Of a stretch of 64,000 bases of DNA, positions 16,898 to 26,555 are shown in pieces; within the stretch, counting starts at the first letter, position 1; each line of letters opens with the position of its first letter. Under the pieces are notes generated by a model, which was not told where the DNA came from, ran no database searches, and saw only the letters and a list, made by a program, of their open reading frames with translations. The translations under genes were made by a program, and so were the position numbers. This DNA comes from Promethearchaeota archaeon. Lineage in GTDB: Archaea; Asgardarchaeota; Lokiarchaeia; Sigyniarchaeales; SOKP01. The stretch is taken from positions 682,001-746,000 of the forward strand of contig JAUWGH010000001.1 in the NCBI GenBank assembly GCA_030606485.1, in the 5' to 3' direction.

Positions 16898-17860
16898 ATG
16901 ATGATTCAGACTAATCAAGAGATACAAGAGAGCCAAAAGTTAATATTAAATCTTAAAAAAGAGAAAGATGTTACAATTCTTGCTCATTATTATCAAACCT
17001 TGGAAATTCAAGAGATCGCAGATTATGTAGGAGATTCTTTGGGACTTTCAAAAATTGCCCGAGATCATACCAATACAAAGAATATCATTTTTGCTGGAGT
17101 TCTTTTTATGGCAGAAACGGCTTCCATTTTAAATCCCGCAAAAAGAGTGCTAATGCCAGATAAACAAGCCGGTTGTCCTTTAGCATCATTTCTTGATGGA
17201 AATACAGTGAATACGTATAAGGAAAAATATCCAGGGGTGCCAACAGTTGTTTATATTAATTCTACGGCTGAAACAAAAGCAGAAACCGATGTTGTATGTA
17301 CATCTTCAAATGCAATTAAGGTAGTACAGGGAATACAAAATGAATTTAAATCTAATAAAGTTTTATTTGGACCAGATGAGAATCTTGCTGATTATGTGAA
17401 ACAAAAAACAAGGATAAATATCATCAATTTGCCAGATGAAGGATTTTGCTATGTTCATAATGTCATTAAAGATTTGGATGTTATTAAAGTTAAAAATGAA
17501 CATCCAAATGCATTAATCACGGTACATCCAGAATGTAAAAGGGAGGTAAGAGAGCTTTCTGATCATATAGGTTCCACTAAGGGAATGTATGATTACGTTA
17601 AAAAAAATGCTTCAAAGAAAAATGAATTTATAATTGGTACTGAGCTTGGATTCGTCCAACGAGTTCAAAAAGATTTTCCAAATAATAAAATTTATCCCAT
17701 AAACGAAAATTTTATTTGTAGAAATATGAAACTTTCTACTTTAGAAAAAATATTTAATTTGCTAAATAATTTGAATAATGATAAATATAAAGTCACAGTA
17801 CCAGATAATATTGCAAATAAAGCAAGAATCAGTCTTGAAAAAATGTTAAAATATTCCTAA
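16898..17860 (+). CDS. nadA: Quinolinate synthase
   Basis: This 320-aa quinolinate synthase condenses iminoaspartate with dihydroxyacetone phosphate in NAD biosynthesis. Three 4Fe-4S cluster cysteines are visible at about Cys93 (AGCPLASF), Cys184 (GFCYVH) and Cys274 (FICRNMK). Other conserved segments are ILAHYYQ, GDSLGLS and VYINSTAETKA. The length is typical. The second ATG of an ATGATG pair could also be the start. No aspartate oxidase/dehydrogenase or nadC gene is adjacent. Confidence 0.95.
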   Translation: MMIQTNQEIQESQKLILNLKKEKDVTILAHYYQTLEIQEIADYVGDSLGLSKIARDHTNTKNIIFAGVLFMAETASILNPAKRVLMPDKQAGCPLASFLDGNTVNTYKEKYPGVPTVVYINSTAETKAETDVVCTSSNAIKVVQGIQNEFKSNKVLFGPDENLADYVKQKTRINIINLPDEGFCYVHNVIKDLDVIKVKNEHPNALITVHPECKREVRELSDHIGSTKGMYDYVKKNASKKNEFIIGTELGFVQRVQKDFPNNKIYPINENFICRNMKLSTLEKIFNLLNNLNNDKYKVTVPDNIANKARISLEKMLKYS

Positions 17861-18024
17861 ATTTCTACTTGATTAATCTGGAAAATTTAAATTAATAAAT
17901 TATTAAATAAAATATAGCAAAAATATTTTAAACAAAATTTAGATATTAGAATTATAAAAATATTGAAATAAAAATCAAATTAATAATAATATAAATCTAA
18001 AAATCACTTAAAACTTAATCGAGG

Positions 18025-18411
18025 TTGTATAAAATTCCGATAGGTATAATTATCATTAGATGGGATAACGAGATCGGCCCAATTAGCGAGGCTTTTTATC
18101 CAGAGAATCTAAAAATCACAAATAATCTATTAACTCAAGTTTACAGCTCCCACAGATATCAATCATTGAACCCCGGGTTTGCCTCCATTTCACTAAAGAA
18201 CAATAAAGTAGTATCCTTTTTCTCTGGCGTTGGCGATAATTTTGTGGAGATTGAGAATTACGTTGTAGCATTAGTATTACGTAGAGATGAGCAAACCCAT
18301 AAGTATAGAGAAATTCTTAAAAAAATTGCTGCTGAAATTTTAGGAAAAGTAAGGGAGGGGGATTACAAAAAAGCACTCCCATCGTTATATAAAGAACTTG
18401 CTAAAATTTGA
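18025..18411 (+). CDS. Small longin/roadblock-like protein
   Basis: This is a 128-aa alpha/beta protein. A hydrophobic first strand ends in WDNEIGPI (GIIIIRWDNEIGPISEAF), then come a central beta pattern (FASISL, KVVSFF) and two C-terminal helices. The strand-helix order and the N-terminal signature resemble longin-like domains common in Asgard archaea, where they may work with small GTPases. I cannot assign a family firmly. It begins with TTG and has no internal Met to use. It converges with the coiled-coil gene. Confidence 0.5.
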   Translation: MYKIPIGIIIIRWDNEIGPISEAFYPENLKITNNLLTQVYSSHRYQSLNPGFASISLKNNKVVSFFSGVGDNFVEIENYVVALVLRRDEQTHKYREILKKIAAEILGKVREGDYKKALPSLYKELAKI

Positions 18412-18427
18412 GATAGGAGGAAAAAAC

Positions 18428-19435
18428 CTATTCCTCCAAAAAATCCATTTTTAATACTACTTCTCCAAGATCGTTATATTCAAAAATATTTGCGGCAATT
18501 AATTTTTCTACGTATTTTTGAATAGTTACAGTAGGTATCCCCAATGCATTCTTCAAATCTGATAAAGATATGTGTTTTATTTGTCTGACAATTACAAATG
18601 CCTTGAATAGCGGTTCTTCTTCAAAAAGAGGTTGTAGTCGATTAAAAAATTCAATAACTTCAATATTCTTATTTTTAAAATCAGTTAGTTCTGTTATTTG
18701 GTTGGTCCGGCGTTTTACTTCTTCCTGCATCTCTTTATTTTCTTGATCTCGTTTATCATATTTAGTGATCAAATCATCATATTTCTTAACCATATCCTCG
18801 TGTAATTTTTGAGCAGTTTCTTTTGCTGATATAGACTCTTTTGTGGTAAGTTTATCTTCTAAAATCTTCGACTCTAACGATTTAACCTTATCTTTCAACT
18901 CCATCTTCTCTGTTGAAGCCTTTTCCCGTATAGTTTTAATCTGCTCTTCATATCCTTCTCTAATATTTTTCTCTACAGTTTCTAATTCCTGGATTCGAAT
19001 TTTTAAATTATTTATTTCTTCGGTTTTAAATCTAAATTTCGTGTCGATCTCTGCAATTGTAGTTTTTAGATCTCCAACAGTTTCAGATTTAACTTCCATC
19101 ATCTCTTGTAAAGGTTTGAATTGTTCTTTAAGTAATTCCATTTCTTTTTGCACTTCTGCAACCGTTGCGTTAGCAAGTTCAAGTTGAATAGACTTCTCAG
19201 AGATTTCTGCTCTTTGTTCACCAATCAATGTTTTCAGCTCAATTACATCTTCTGGGACATCATACATTGAATCAATTTTCTGTTTTTGCTGATCAATAAC
19301 TGCACTCTGATCTGCAATTACATTTTTTTGTTTTTCAACTATTTCAGTAAGCCGGTCAATTTTTGCTTGAGCACGTGCGCTTTCTTTTTCTTGACCTTCT
19401 ATTGAGTCAATTAAATTTTTAATATCTTTAGACAT
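18428..19435 (-). CDS. Coiled-coil protein with C-terminal winged helix
   Basis: This 335-aa protein has a heptad-rich coiled coil over about residues 5-255 (long runs of E, K, I, L, with almost no Pro or Gly). A short winged-helix-like domain follows (about 265-333) with HISLSDLKNALGIPTVTIQKYVEKL as the probable helix-turn-helix. It could be a DNA-associated structural protein or a scaffold. No SMC ATPase motifs are present. It is convergent with the longin-like gene, 16 bases away. Confidence 0.65.
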   Translation of the reverse strand: MSKDIKNLIDSIEGQEKESARAQAKIDRLTEIVEKQKNVIADQSAVIDQQKQKIDSMYDVPEDVIELKTLIGEQRAEISEKSIQLELANATVAEVQKEMELLKEQFKPLQEMMEVKSETVGDLKTTIAEIDTKFRFKTEEINNLKIRIQELETVEKNIREGYEEQIKTIREKASTEKMELKDKVKSLESKILEDKLTTKESISAKETAQKLHEDMVKKYDDLITKYDKRDQENKEMQEEVKRRTNQITELTDFKNKNIEVIEFFNRLQPLFEEEPLFKAFVIVRQIKHISLSDLKNALGIPTVTIQKYVEKLIAANIFEYNDLGEVVLKMDFLEE

Positions 19436-19547
19436 TTTTAAAATTCATTCCGACTTGAGTTATTAATTATTAAAGCTAGTGAGAATTAAATCTTATATTT
19501 CTTTTTGATTATTTAAAAATTAAATAATTTTTATTACTTTTAATAAT

Positions 19548-20117
19548 ATGCTGACTAAAGGTTTTTACTTTTATTCTTCTGAGTTAGAAAAAAACATTAT
19601 TATTTTATATCGTTTAAAAAGTTCTAAAGTTTTTCTTGAAAGTTTGAATTTGATAGAAAGTAAAAATCTCTCGAATTTCATTTCAGAGAATAATTTAATT
19701 GTTGAAAAATTTCAAAGTATTAATAATACCTCGTTAATAAAGTTGGTTAAAATTATTAATTCATATCTTAAAGGGCAAAGAGTTAATCTATATGATAGTA
19801 TTCGTAAATTAGGAATAATTATTGATTATAAAAAAACTTTTAAAACAGATTTTGCTTCGAGTGTAATAAGAGAATTATTAAAAGTGAAATATGGTGAAAC
19901 CATTTCCTATTCAGAATTGGCTTCTAAATTAAACTCAAAGGCATACAGAGCTGTCGGAAATATAATGCATAAAAATCCGTACCCAATAATAATTCCTTGC
20001 CACCGAGTGATTAACAAAAATGGGAAGATTGGAGGATTTATGGGATCAAATAATGATGAATCAACAATAAACCTTAAAAGAAAATTAATTAAACTAGAAA
20101 AAAATAGTAGAATGTGA
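19548..20117 (+). CDS. ogt: Methylated-DNA--protein-cysteine methyltransferase
   Basis: This 189-aa O6-alkylguanine-DNA alkyltransferase has an active-site IPCHRV (with PIIIPCHRVINKNG) and a helix-turn-helix-like YSELASKLNSKAYRAVG region with the arginine finger. The acceptor cysteine takes the alkyl group irreversibly and repairs O6-methylguanine. The N-terminal domain is AT-rich and divergent, as is usual. The gene is monocistronic. Confidence 0.93.
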   Translation: MLTKGFYFYSSELEKNIIILYRLKSSKVFLESLNLIESKNLSNFISENNLIVEKFQSINNTSLIKLVKIINSYLKGQRVNLYDSIRKLGIIIDYKKTFKTDFASSVIRELLKVKYGETISYSELASKLNSKAYRAVGNIMHKNPYPIIIPCHRVINKNGKIGGFMGSNNDESTINLKRKLIKLEKNSRM

Positions 20118-20133
20118 AAAAATAATCATAAAT

Positions 20134-20466
20134 TTATTTAGTATTTTTTAAATCGGGAAATCTCTCAAAAACTAAATCTAAACCTTTTTTACATAAAGCA
20201 ACAATGCCTTTATTTTCATTTTTTACATGCTTCTGGAAAAAAGGTATCAAAGGTTTAGCAAAATTCCTATAATTAGTTATGTTATCTCTTTTTATATGCT
20301 TTGCCATATTATTAAATTGAATATCCAACTCCTTCAAAAGCCATAAAAGAGATTCATTTTGAGATCTTCTTAGTTCCAATGTCAATTTATCTGGATCTGC
20401 AACTTTTTGTAAATCAATATATTCAAACGTGTATTTACCTTTTTTATTATTTTCCCAAGCACTCAT
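20134..20466 (-). CDS. Hypothetical protein, 110 aa
   Basis: This is a mostly helical, charged protein with no recognised family. The N-terminus has Trp and aromatic residues (SAWENNKKGKYTFEY) and the C-terminal half is a predicted amphipathic helical region containing one Cys. It has its own upstream TATA-like element (TTTATAAA near 20563-20572) and a GC-rich 10-base palindrome just beyond it. It converges with ogt. Confidence 0.55.
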   Translation of the reverse strand: MSAWENNKKGKYTFEYIDLQKVADPDKLTLELRRSQNESLLWLLKELDIQFNNMAKHIKRDNITNYRNFAKPLIPFFQKHVKNENKGIVALCKKGLDLVFERFPDLKNTK

Positions 20467-20580
20467 TCTTTTATACCAGATTTTAAGTAATTTTAAGTCG
20501 TTGTTTATTATCTGAACTTACTAACAAACTTCAATTAATGTAAAGTAAAATGACTATTAAAAGTTTATAAATTTTAAGTA

Positions 20581-20590
20581 AGCACGTGCT
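20581..20590. promoter_or_regulatory. GC-rich palindrome AGCACGTGCT upstream of a TATA-like box
   Basis: This is a perfect 10-base inverted repeat in otherwise very AT-rich DNA, about 115 bases upstream of the 110-aa hypothetical gene and adjacent to its TATA-like element. It could be an operator; a chance origin is possible. Confidence 0.3.
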
Positions 20591-20742
20591 AAACGTTAAA
20601 ATTATAAAGATTCATGAGATATTTAAAAATAAATATTACCGTAATATGATAAAAAATAGTTTCTTAATAATTAGAAAAAAAAGAAAATGTTAAAAAAAAA
20701 CATTCAATTTAAATTTTGAAATAAAATTATAAAGGAAGATCT

Positions 20743-20976
20743 TTACGTCAATTGTTTCATATCATCTTTCATAATTGTCTTTCTTTTTAATTCTCCCTTT
20801 GACTTCCCTTTCGATTTCTTTGGTAGTATATCAATAATTTGTTGAATATTGGCTTCGACTTGTTTATCAAGCCATTTAATAACATCATCTTTGACGTCTC
20901 CAGCCCTTCTTATCCCTAATTTACTAAAATACTCATCTACACGGCTTTTCATTAAAAATTTACTTTTATATGCCAT
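20743..20976 (-). CDS. Histone-fold DNA-binding protein
   Basis: This 77-aa basic protein fits the histone fold. It has a short first helix (KSRVDEYFSKLG), a long middle helix (about residues 28-52) and a last loop-helix with RKTIMKDDMKQL, close to the RKT-x-x-x-(E/D)D motif of archaeal histones. The opening MAYKSKFL resembles a histone-like family whose members begin KSxFLxKS. Unusually, a lysine/glycine-rich insert (KKSKGKSKGELK) lies between helices two and three. It would bind or package DNA as a dimer. Low sequence similarity leaves some doubt. Confidence 0.65.
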   Translation of the reverse strand: MAYKSKFLMKSRVDEYFSKLGIRRAGDVKDDVIKWLDKQVEANIQQIIDILPKKSKGKSKGELKRKTIMKDDMKQLT

Positions 20977-21376
20977 TTTTTTTCCCTCTTTTTTTCTAGG
21001 TTAAAATTAATAAAATGAAGAAAATCATTTTTCTATTGATATAATTATTTTCTTTCTTAGTTTTTAAATGTTTTATTTTTACCTTATCTAGATATTGATA
21101 TTTTTGATTTTTTTGAATAATAATTTAAATGTTTTTAATAGGACTATAGAAAAATTTAGAAGAATTTTGTTCTTGTAATTGGCAATATTTTTATCTAATC
21201 AGTTTTTCAAGGGATTTGTAGAGAATCTGGCATTTTTAAACACCTATTGAGAGATTTATTTAAATTATGACTATTAGTTCATTATATTTGAAGAAATTAA
21301 CTATTTCAGAAATAATATTTAAATTAAAATTGTTATACATTATTTATCAATTAGAATAAAAAATGGTTATGAGTAA
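20977..21376. other. 400-bp divergent promoter region
   Basis: This AT-rich gap separates the divergent histone-like gene and the glycogen phosphorylase gene. It holds T tracts and several TATA-like stretches near both starts, plus a trivial 10-base palindrome (TATCTAGATA, 21085-21094). I see no ORF with a credible start and no RNA gene. Confidence 0.4.
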
Positions 21377-23089
21377 ATGTCTTTAAAGGAGATTAAACCA
21401 AAAACTTCTGTTGCGTATTTCAGTATGGAAATTGCACTTGACTCAAATATTCCTACATATAGCGGTGGTCTTGGGGTTCTATCAGGAGATACTCTTCGGT
21501 CTGCTGCAGATTTAGAAATCCCAATGGTTGCTATGTGTTTATGCTACTCATCTGGTTATTTTTATCAGATGTTCGATAAAGAGGGTAATCAAGAGGAGAA
21601 GGATATAAAGTGGAATTTCTATTATGAATTCGAAAAAATTCTTAATCCTATTAAGATACGGATTCAAGGAAAGGAGATCGCAATTTCCGCTTGGAAATAT
21701 AATGTTGTAGGACAGAGTGGTCACATAATTCCGGTTTATTTACTGGAAACAGATGTAAAAGAGAATGAACCTTGGCAGAGAGATCTTACACATGTTTTAT
21801 ATGATTCGACCAGTAGATTTCATAGAATTGTTCAAGAGATGATTTTAGGGATTGGAGGTATTAGATTACTTAAGTCGCTTAATTATGATAACCTTCAAGT
21901 ATATCATATGAATGAGGGTCATGCGGCTTTCATCACTTTAGAATTATTGAAAGAATTTAATGGCAATTTAGATAAAGTGAAAGAAAAATGCGTTTTTACA
22001 ACTCATACACCTGTTCCTGCAGGACATGATAAATTTGACTATAATTTAGTAAATGATGTATTTAGGGATAATTTACCAGCTAATATCAAGAAGTTGGGAG
22101 GAAAAAGTGAACTAAATATGACCATTCTTGCAGCAAATTGTTCGAGATACATTAATGGAGTTTCTAAAAAGCACGGTCAAATAGCACAAAAGATGATGCC
22201 ACAATATAAAATTGATTATATTACAAATGGCATTCATTTGCCTTATTGGGTTTCAGCACCATTTGACGAGATTTTCACAGAAAAGTGGCCTAGATGGAAG
22301 ATGAGGCCAGATTTTCTACAGAATGCAATAGAACTTGAAGATTTAGACTTATTTGATGCGCATAATGAAAACAAGTTTAAATTGATATCTTATCAAAAAG
22401 CCCATTCTTGGAATTTATTGGATGAAGAATTAATAACAATTGGATTTGCTCGTCGTTTTGCAACTTACAAGAGAGCCACTTTACCATTTCATGATATCGA
22501 TCGATTAGGAAAAATCTGTAGAGATAGAGTTCAATTTATTTTTGCTGGGAAAGCTCATCCGAAGGATCAAATGGGTAAGGATTATATTAAAAAGATATAT
22601 GATAACAGTATTTATTTATTTGATAATTATGGAGTAAAAGTTGTCTTAATGGAAAACTATAACATGGATTTAGCCCATTTAATAACGGCAGGAGTTGATG
22701 TTTGGCTAAATTGTCCTGATAGATATAGAGAGGCTTCAGGGACTAGTGGAATGAAAGCAGCCTTAAATGGTGCGTTGAACTTTAGTGTTTTAGATGGGTG
22801 GTGGCTTGAAGGATATAAAAAGAATCGGTTGGCTGGATGGGCAATCGGTCCAGATGATTCCGATCCAAAAGCAATAGAAAATAATTGGGATAGAGATGCT
22901 GAATCACTTTACACGGTATTAGAAAATGAGATTATTCCCACTTACATGGACCAGGATGAGTGGCTTTGGCGGATGAAGAACGCCATTGCACTTTCTGCGT
23001 ATTTCAATACTCACAGAATGATCCAGGATTATGCTGAAAAATCTTGGAATTTAATTAAACAAGATCCTTGGAAATTTATCCCAAAATAA
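21377..23089 (+). CDS. glgP: Alpha-glucan (glycogen/starch) phosphorylase, short archaeal form
   Basis: This 570-aa GT35 enzyme releases glucose-1-phosphate from alpha-1,4-glucans. The N-terminal AYFSMEIALDSNIPTYSGGLGVL is diagnostic, and the pyridoxal-phosphate lysine lies in GTSGMKAALNG near residue 460. Other conserved parts are NEGHAAF, TTHTPVPAGHDKF and the FARRFATYKR phosphate-binding region. The short length and lack of an N-terminal regulatory extension match the archaeal/bacterial GlgP subgroup. No other glycogen gene is adjacent. Confidence 0.93.
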   Translation: MSLKEIKPKTSVAYFSMEIALDSNIPTYSGGLGVLSGDTLRSAADLEIPMVAMCLCYSSGYFYQMFDKEGNQEEKDIKWNFYYEFEKILNPIKIRIQGKEIAISAWKYNVVGQSGHIIPVYLLETDVKENEPWQRDLTHVLYDSTSRFHRIVQEMILGIGGIRLLKSLNYDNLQVYHMNEGHAAFITLELLKEFNGNLDKVKEKCVFTTHTPVPAGHDKFDYNLVNDVFRDNLPANIKKLGGKSELNMTILAANCSRYINGVSKKHGQIAQKMMPQYKIDYITNGIHLPYWVSAPFDEIFTEKWPRWKMRPDFLQNAIELEDLDLFDAHNENKFKLISYQKAHSWNLLDEELITIGFARRFATYKRATLPFHDIDRLGKICRDRVQFIFAGKAHPKDQMGKDYIKKIYDNSIYLFDNYGVKVVLMENYNMDLAHLITAGVDVWLNCPDRYREASGTSGMKAALNGALNFSVLDGWWLEGYKKNRLAGWAIGPDDSDPKAIENNWDRDAESLYTVLENEIIPTYMDQDEWLWRMKNAIALSAYFNTHRMIQDYAEKSWNLIKQDPWKFIPK

Positions 23090-23149
23090 GTGATTTTTTT
23101 CCTATTATATTTTTTAATTATTTTTTTTATGGAAATAATTTAAATCATT

Positions 23150-23632
23150 CTATATCTCATCTAAAATTGATAAAGAAGGAATTTGTATATACTTTTCAAA
23201 TTCATTTTCTTTAAAATAGTTAGAGAAGGTTTGCTCTAAAATGATTTTTAATGTATTAACTCCCTTTTCAAAACCCTTAAAATCAATTGCTTTAAGTAGA
23301 GTGAATTCCTTGGTTACTTCTATTTCGTAGGCTCCACTTTTTAATTGGGTATTTTCATATTTATCAATTATTTTTTCTAATTCCTTTTCTTTTTCTAATT
23401 CGGCACATAGTAAAATTAGATATTTATCAAAATATTTCTTTTTAAGATAACTATCTCTAATAGCAGTAGCGTCTAAAGGTATTCCAACCCTTTCTTTAAA
23501 CAAAATTTGCAAATCCGTTATTAACCTGCGAATTCTCGATTTATTATGTAATAAAATTAGATTTTTATGTAAAGCAAAGGATTGATTTTCATGGTATTTG
23601 AGAGATTTTAGTTTTTTCGGAAACTCATACAT
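23150..23632 (-). CDS. Hypothetical protein, 160 aa
   Basis: No family is recognised. The protein is helical and charged, with a basic central stretch (RIRRLITDLQILFKERVG) and an alternating Glu/Lys region. There are no Cys clusters, signal peptide or membrane segments. It lies convergent to glgP and divergent from the Dus gene. Confidence 0.55.
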   Translation of the reverse strand: MYEFPKKLKSLKYHENQSFALHKNLILLHNKSRIRRLITDLQILFKERVGIPLDATAIRDSYLKKKYFDKYLILLCAELEKEKELEKIIDKYENTQLKSGAYEIEVTKEFTLLKAIDFKGFEKGVNTLKIILEQTFSNYFKENEFEKYIQIPSLSILDEI

Positions 23633-23708
23633 ATTAATTAATCAAGAAGGAAAACTATTAAATTTTTTTTAATATTAAATGAAATATAATTAAAAACTGT
23701 TAATATTC

Positions 23709-24698
23709 ATGCAAATGCAATTAGGAAAATTAAAACTCGAAAATAATTTAATTTTAGCACCTTTATTAAATATTTCAACAGGGCCTTATAGAAGGTTTTG
23801 CCGCCATTTTGGAGCCATTGGATTGGTTTCAGTGCCCATGTTATATTCAAAAAGATTTGTAGGCAAGCCAGAATCCGTTGAGCATGAACTTTTTAAAATT
23901 GAAAAAGAGAAACCAATTAGTGTCCAATTAATAGGTCCTGATACCGAATCAGTTAAAATGAGTATTGATTTTCTTAATAGTTATGGTTTTAATATTTTGG
24001 ATTTTAATGCAGGGTGCCCTTCCAGGAGAGCTATTAATTCAAAAGAGGGAGGTTATCTATTAAAGGACATTGATTTATTAAAAGTAATCTTGAATACGAT
24101 AATAAAATATTCAAATAAACCAGTTTCACTAAAATTGAGAACGGGATTTTATAAATCTAATGGGTATTTGGAGATAGGGAAGATAGCAGAAGATTTAGGT
24201 CTTGAATTTATTACATTACATGGGAGAACTGTAACAAAGCGATTTCAAAGTACAACTGTAGAATTAGATACAATAAAAAAATTAAAAGAATCGATATCAA
24301 TTCCGGTTGTTGGCAATGGAGATATATTTGATCCGGAGTCTGCCAAAAAAATGTTAGACTATACAGGAGCTGATGCAATAATGATTGGAAGAGGGTCCAT
24401 GGGGAATCCACAAATTTTTTCGGCTATTGAAAAATATTTAAAAACGGGAAAGAAAGAAACTTACAAAGTCCAAAAGGATTCATTGAAAAATATGATAGAA
24501 ATTTATGAAAATTGTATTGATACCTTTCTTTCCGGGATTGATTATCCTCATGATGATTTTAAATTTGTTGAGTTAAAAAGAAATTCTTTATGGTTATCCA
24601 AATTTATGAAAAATGCAACAGTATTTAGAAATAATATTAGTAAAATTAAGACCCTATATGACTTTAAGAGAGAATTAGACAATTTTCTTAGTAATTAG
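23709..24698 (+). CDS. dus: tRNA-dihydrouridine synthase
   Basis: This 329-aa FMN TIM-barrel enzyme reduces uridine to dihydrouridine in tRNA. The catalytic cysteine lies in FNAGCPSRRA (about residue 101). PVSLKLRTGF, LHGRTVTKRFQ, VVGNGDIFD and IGRGSMGNP form the FMN-binding and catalytic pockets. The C-terminal tRNA-binding helical domain is present. The length is normal for archaeal Dus. Which tRNA positions it modifies cannot be told. Confidence 0.92.
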   Translation: MQMQLGKLKLENNLILAPLLNISTGPYRRFCRHFGAIGLVSVPMLYSKRFVGKPESVEHELFKIEKEKPISVQLIGPDTESVKMSIDFLNSYGFNILDFNAGCPSRRAINSKEGGYLLKDIDLLKVILNTIIKYSNKPVSLKLRTGFYKSNGYLEIGKIAEDLGLEFITLHGRTVTKRFQSTTVELDTIKKLKESISIPVVGNGDIFDPESAKKMLDYTGADAIMIGRGSMGNPQIFSAIEKYLKTGKKETYKVQKDSLKNMIEIYENCIDTFLSGIDYPHDDFKFVELKRNSLWLSKFMKNATVFRNNISKIKTLYDFKRELDNFLSN

Positions 24699-24719
24699 GG
24701 TAAACTCCTTAATAATAAT

Positions 24720-25127
24720 TTAAATTTTCTCACAATCAACATGCTCCAATTCATTATGTTGATATATTCTCTTACCCCCCTGTTTTTTTAAAGCAATGAA
24801 TGAAAAATGGAATACTATTGCGGCACTCAAGAAAATAAGGGGGATAAAAAGATAATAAAGGAAGTTAAATAGAAGACAAATTACAAGCGAAATTATTCCT
24901 ATTAAATAAGTAATTATTACTTCAAATTTATTAGGTCTTTCTGGTTCGTCATCCTGAATTGATTCTAGTATAAACATAAAAATACCAAATAACGCAAGGG
25001 TTCCACATATAATAAAACTATTTGTATCTAAACTAAGAAATAATTCAAAAATACTCCACCAGATTATACTAATGATAAAGGTTATTCCAGATGATATTCG
25101 AACTGCATTTTTATAAGTTAATTCCAT
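24720..25127 (-). CDS. Four-helix membrane protein of unknown function
   Basis: This 135-aa protein has four predicted membrane helices (about residues 10-30, 35-55, 68-88 and 92-112) and a polar C-terminal tail with His/Glu/Cys residues. No family is recognised. It converges with dus. Confidence 0.6.
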   Translation of the reverse strand: MELTYKNAVRISSGITFIISIIWWSIFELFLSLDTNSFIICGTLALFGIFMFILESIQDDEPERPNKFEVIITYLIGIISLVICLLFNFLYYLFIPLIFLSAAIVFHFSFIALKKQGGKRIYQHNELEHVDCEKI

Positions 25128-25261
25128 TAAATAATTTATTTAATAATAATGTTAAAAAATTTTGGGTTTCTTTGGATGTAGATTAATACTTCGCATTTTG
25201 TTATCGAAATCACTTAGTCATTTCAATGATGATATACTTAAAAGTTTACTTTCATCGCTGT

Positions 25262-26281
25262 TTAGGTATATTTTTCCACCAAATCTTTAGGTGGAAAGAC
25301 ACCATCCTCAGTAATTACTGCCGAGACTAATTCAAATGGTGTAAAATCAAAAGCATAATTAATACAATTAACCCCTTCTGGAACAATTTGAACTTTTCCT
25401 AACACATAACTTACTTCTTTAGAATCTCTTTGTTCAATTTTCACATCTTCAAATGATTCGCTCATTGATAAAGTTGATACGGGAGCTGCTACATAAAATG
25501 GGATTTTATTATCTTGAGCAGCTAAAGCGACCATATATGTCCCAATTTTATTAAAAACACCATCTGATGTAATTCGATCTGCTCCAACTATGACTTTTTG
25601 GATTTTTCCTAATCTCATCATTAAACCTGAGGAACCATCTGAAATGACGCTTACTGGAATCTTATCATATTGCAATTCAAAAGCAGTTAATCGTGCACCT
25701 TGTAATCTTGGTCTGGTTTCGTCAGCAACTACTGAAATTTTTTTACCTTGTTCAATAGCAACTCTTACCGGAGCTAGTGCAGTACCATATTGAACGGTTG
25801 CAAGGGAGCCTGCATTGCAATGTGTTTGGACTGTATCTCCATCATCTAGTAATTCTGCTCCATATTTACCAATACTCTTGTTCGTGTCAATATCTTCCTG
25901 CCACATTTTTTTTGCTTCATCTATTATGATTTCAGAAAGCTCACTAGATTTTTTATCAACTCCCTCAATCTTATTTAAAATCCGATCTACTGCCCAAAAT
26001 AAATTTACAGCCGTAGGTCTTGTCTGTTTTATTAATTCTCCTGCTTCTTTTAATGAGCTCAGAAACTCTTCTTTATTTTTATTTTTAAATTCAATAGAAG
26101 CTAGGGCCATTCCCATCGCAGCTGCAACACCTATAGCAGGAGCACCCCTTATATTCATTATTTTTATAGCATTCGCAACATCTCTGTAATCTTCAAATTC
26201 CAAAAATTCAAGTTTCTGCGGTAGAATTGTTTGGTCGATCATTTTGACTTTATTTTCAATCCATTCAATAGAAGGAATCAT
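25262..26281 (-). CDS. mtnA: S-methyl-5-thioribose-1-phosphate isomerase (eIF2B-like family)
   Basis: This 339-aa enzyme isomerises methylthioribose-1-phosphate to the ribulose form in methionine salvage. It has GAPAIGVAAAMG, the catalytic cysteine in THCNAGSLAT, ADETRPRLQGARLTAFEL and the catalytic aspartate in VGADRIT. The full-length match favours MtnA over the archaeal ribose-1,5-bisphosphate isomerase or eIF2B subunits. No other salvage gene is adjacent. Confidence 0.9.
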   Translation of the reverse strand: MIPSIEWIENKVKMIDQTILPQKLEFLEFEDYRDVANAIKIMNIRGAPAIGVAAAMGMALASIEFKNKNKEEFLSSLKEAGELIKQTRPTAVNLFWAVDRILNKIEGVDKKSSELSEIIIDEAKKMWQEDIDTNKSIGKYGAELLDDGDTVQTHCNAGSLATVQYGTALAPVRVAIEQGKKISVVADETRPRLQGARLTAFELQYDKIPVSVISDGSSGLMMRLGKIQKVIVGADRITSDGVFNKIGTYMVALAAQDNKIPFYVAAPVSTLSMSESFEDVKIEQRDSKEVSYVLGKVQIVPEGVNCINYAFDFTPFELVSAVITEDGVFPPKDLVEKYT

Positions 26282-26372
26282 AATCTTAACTAATATAATG
26301 CTTATTTAAAATTTAATAAAGAATAAGGAATTAAAGATTCAATCATTAATATTGATTTTTAATTAAAGTGTT

Positions 26373-26555
26373 TTGAATATCTTTTTTTCTATGATATATA
26401 TCTACATATCACTTCCTTTCATAAAAGTTTTTCATTCATTTGATTTCATGATAGCACTCATCCGAGCTTTAAGGCGCAAGAACAACTCCGGGTATATTAG
26501 GTCTTTATTTAACAAAAGAAAATATTTATATGAAGAACTCCTAATGGAGGAATAG
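26373..26555 (+). pseudogene. Short ORF or gene remnant with duplicated C-terminus
   Basis: This 60-codon frame has a hydrophobic start and a charged end. Its last 18 codons (SLFNKRKYLYEELLMEE, stop) are echoed at 27744-27800 as SLFHEEKYLDEEIIIEV and stop, with about 80% DNA identity. The match is in frame and ends at the same stop, so both look like the 3' end of a once-coding sequence. Whether this copy is expressed is doubtful. Confidence 0.4.
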
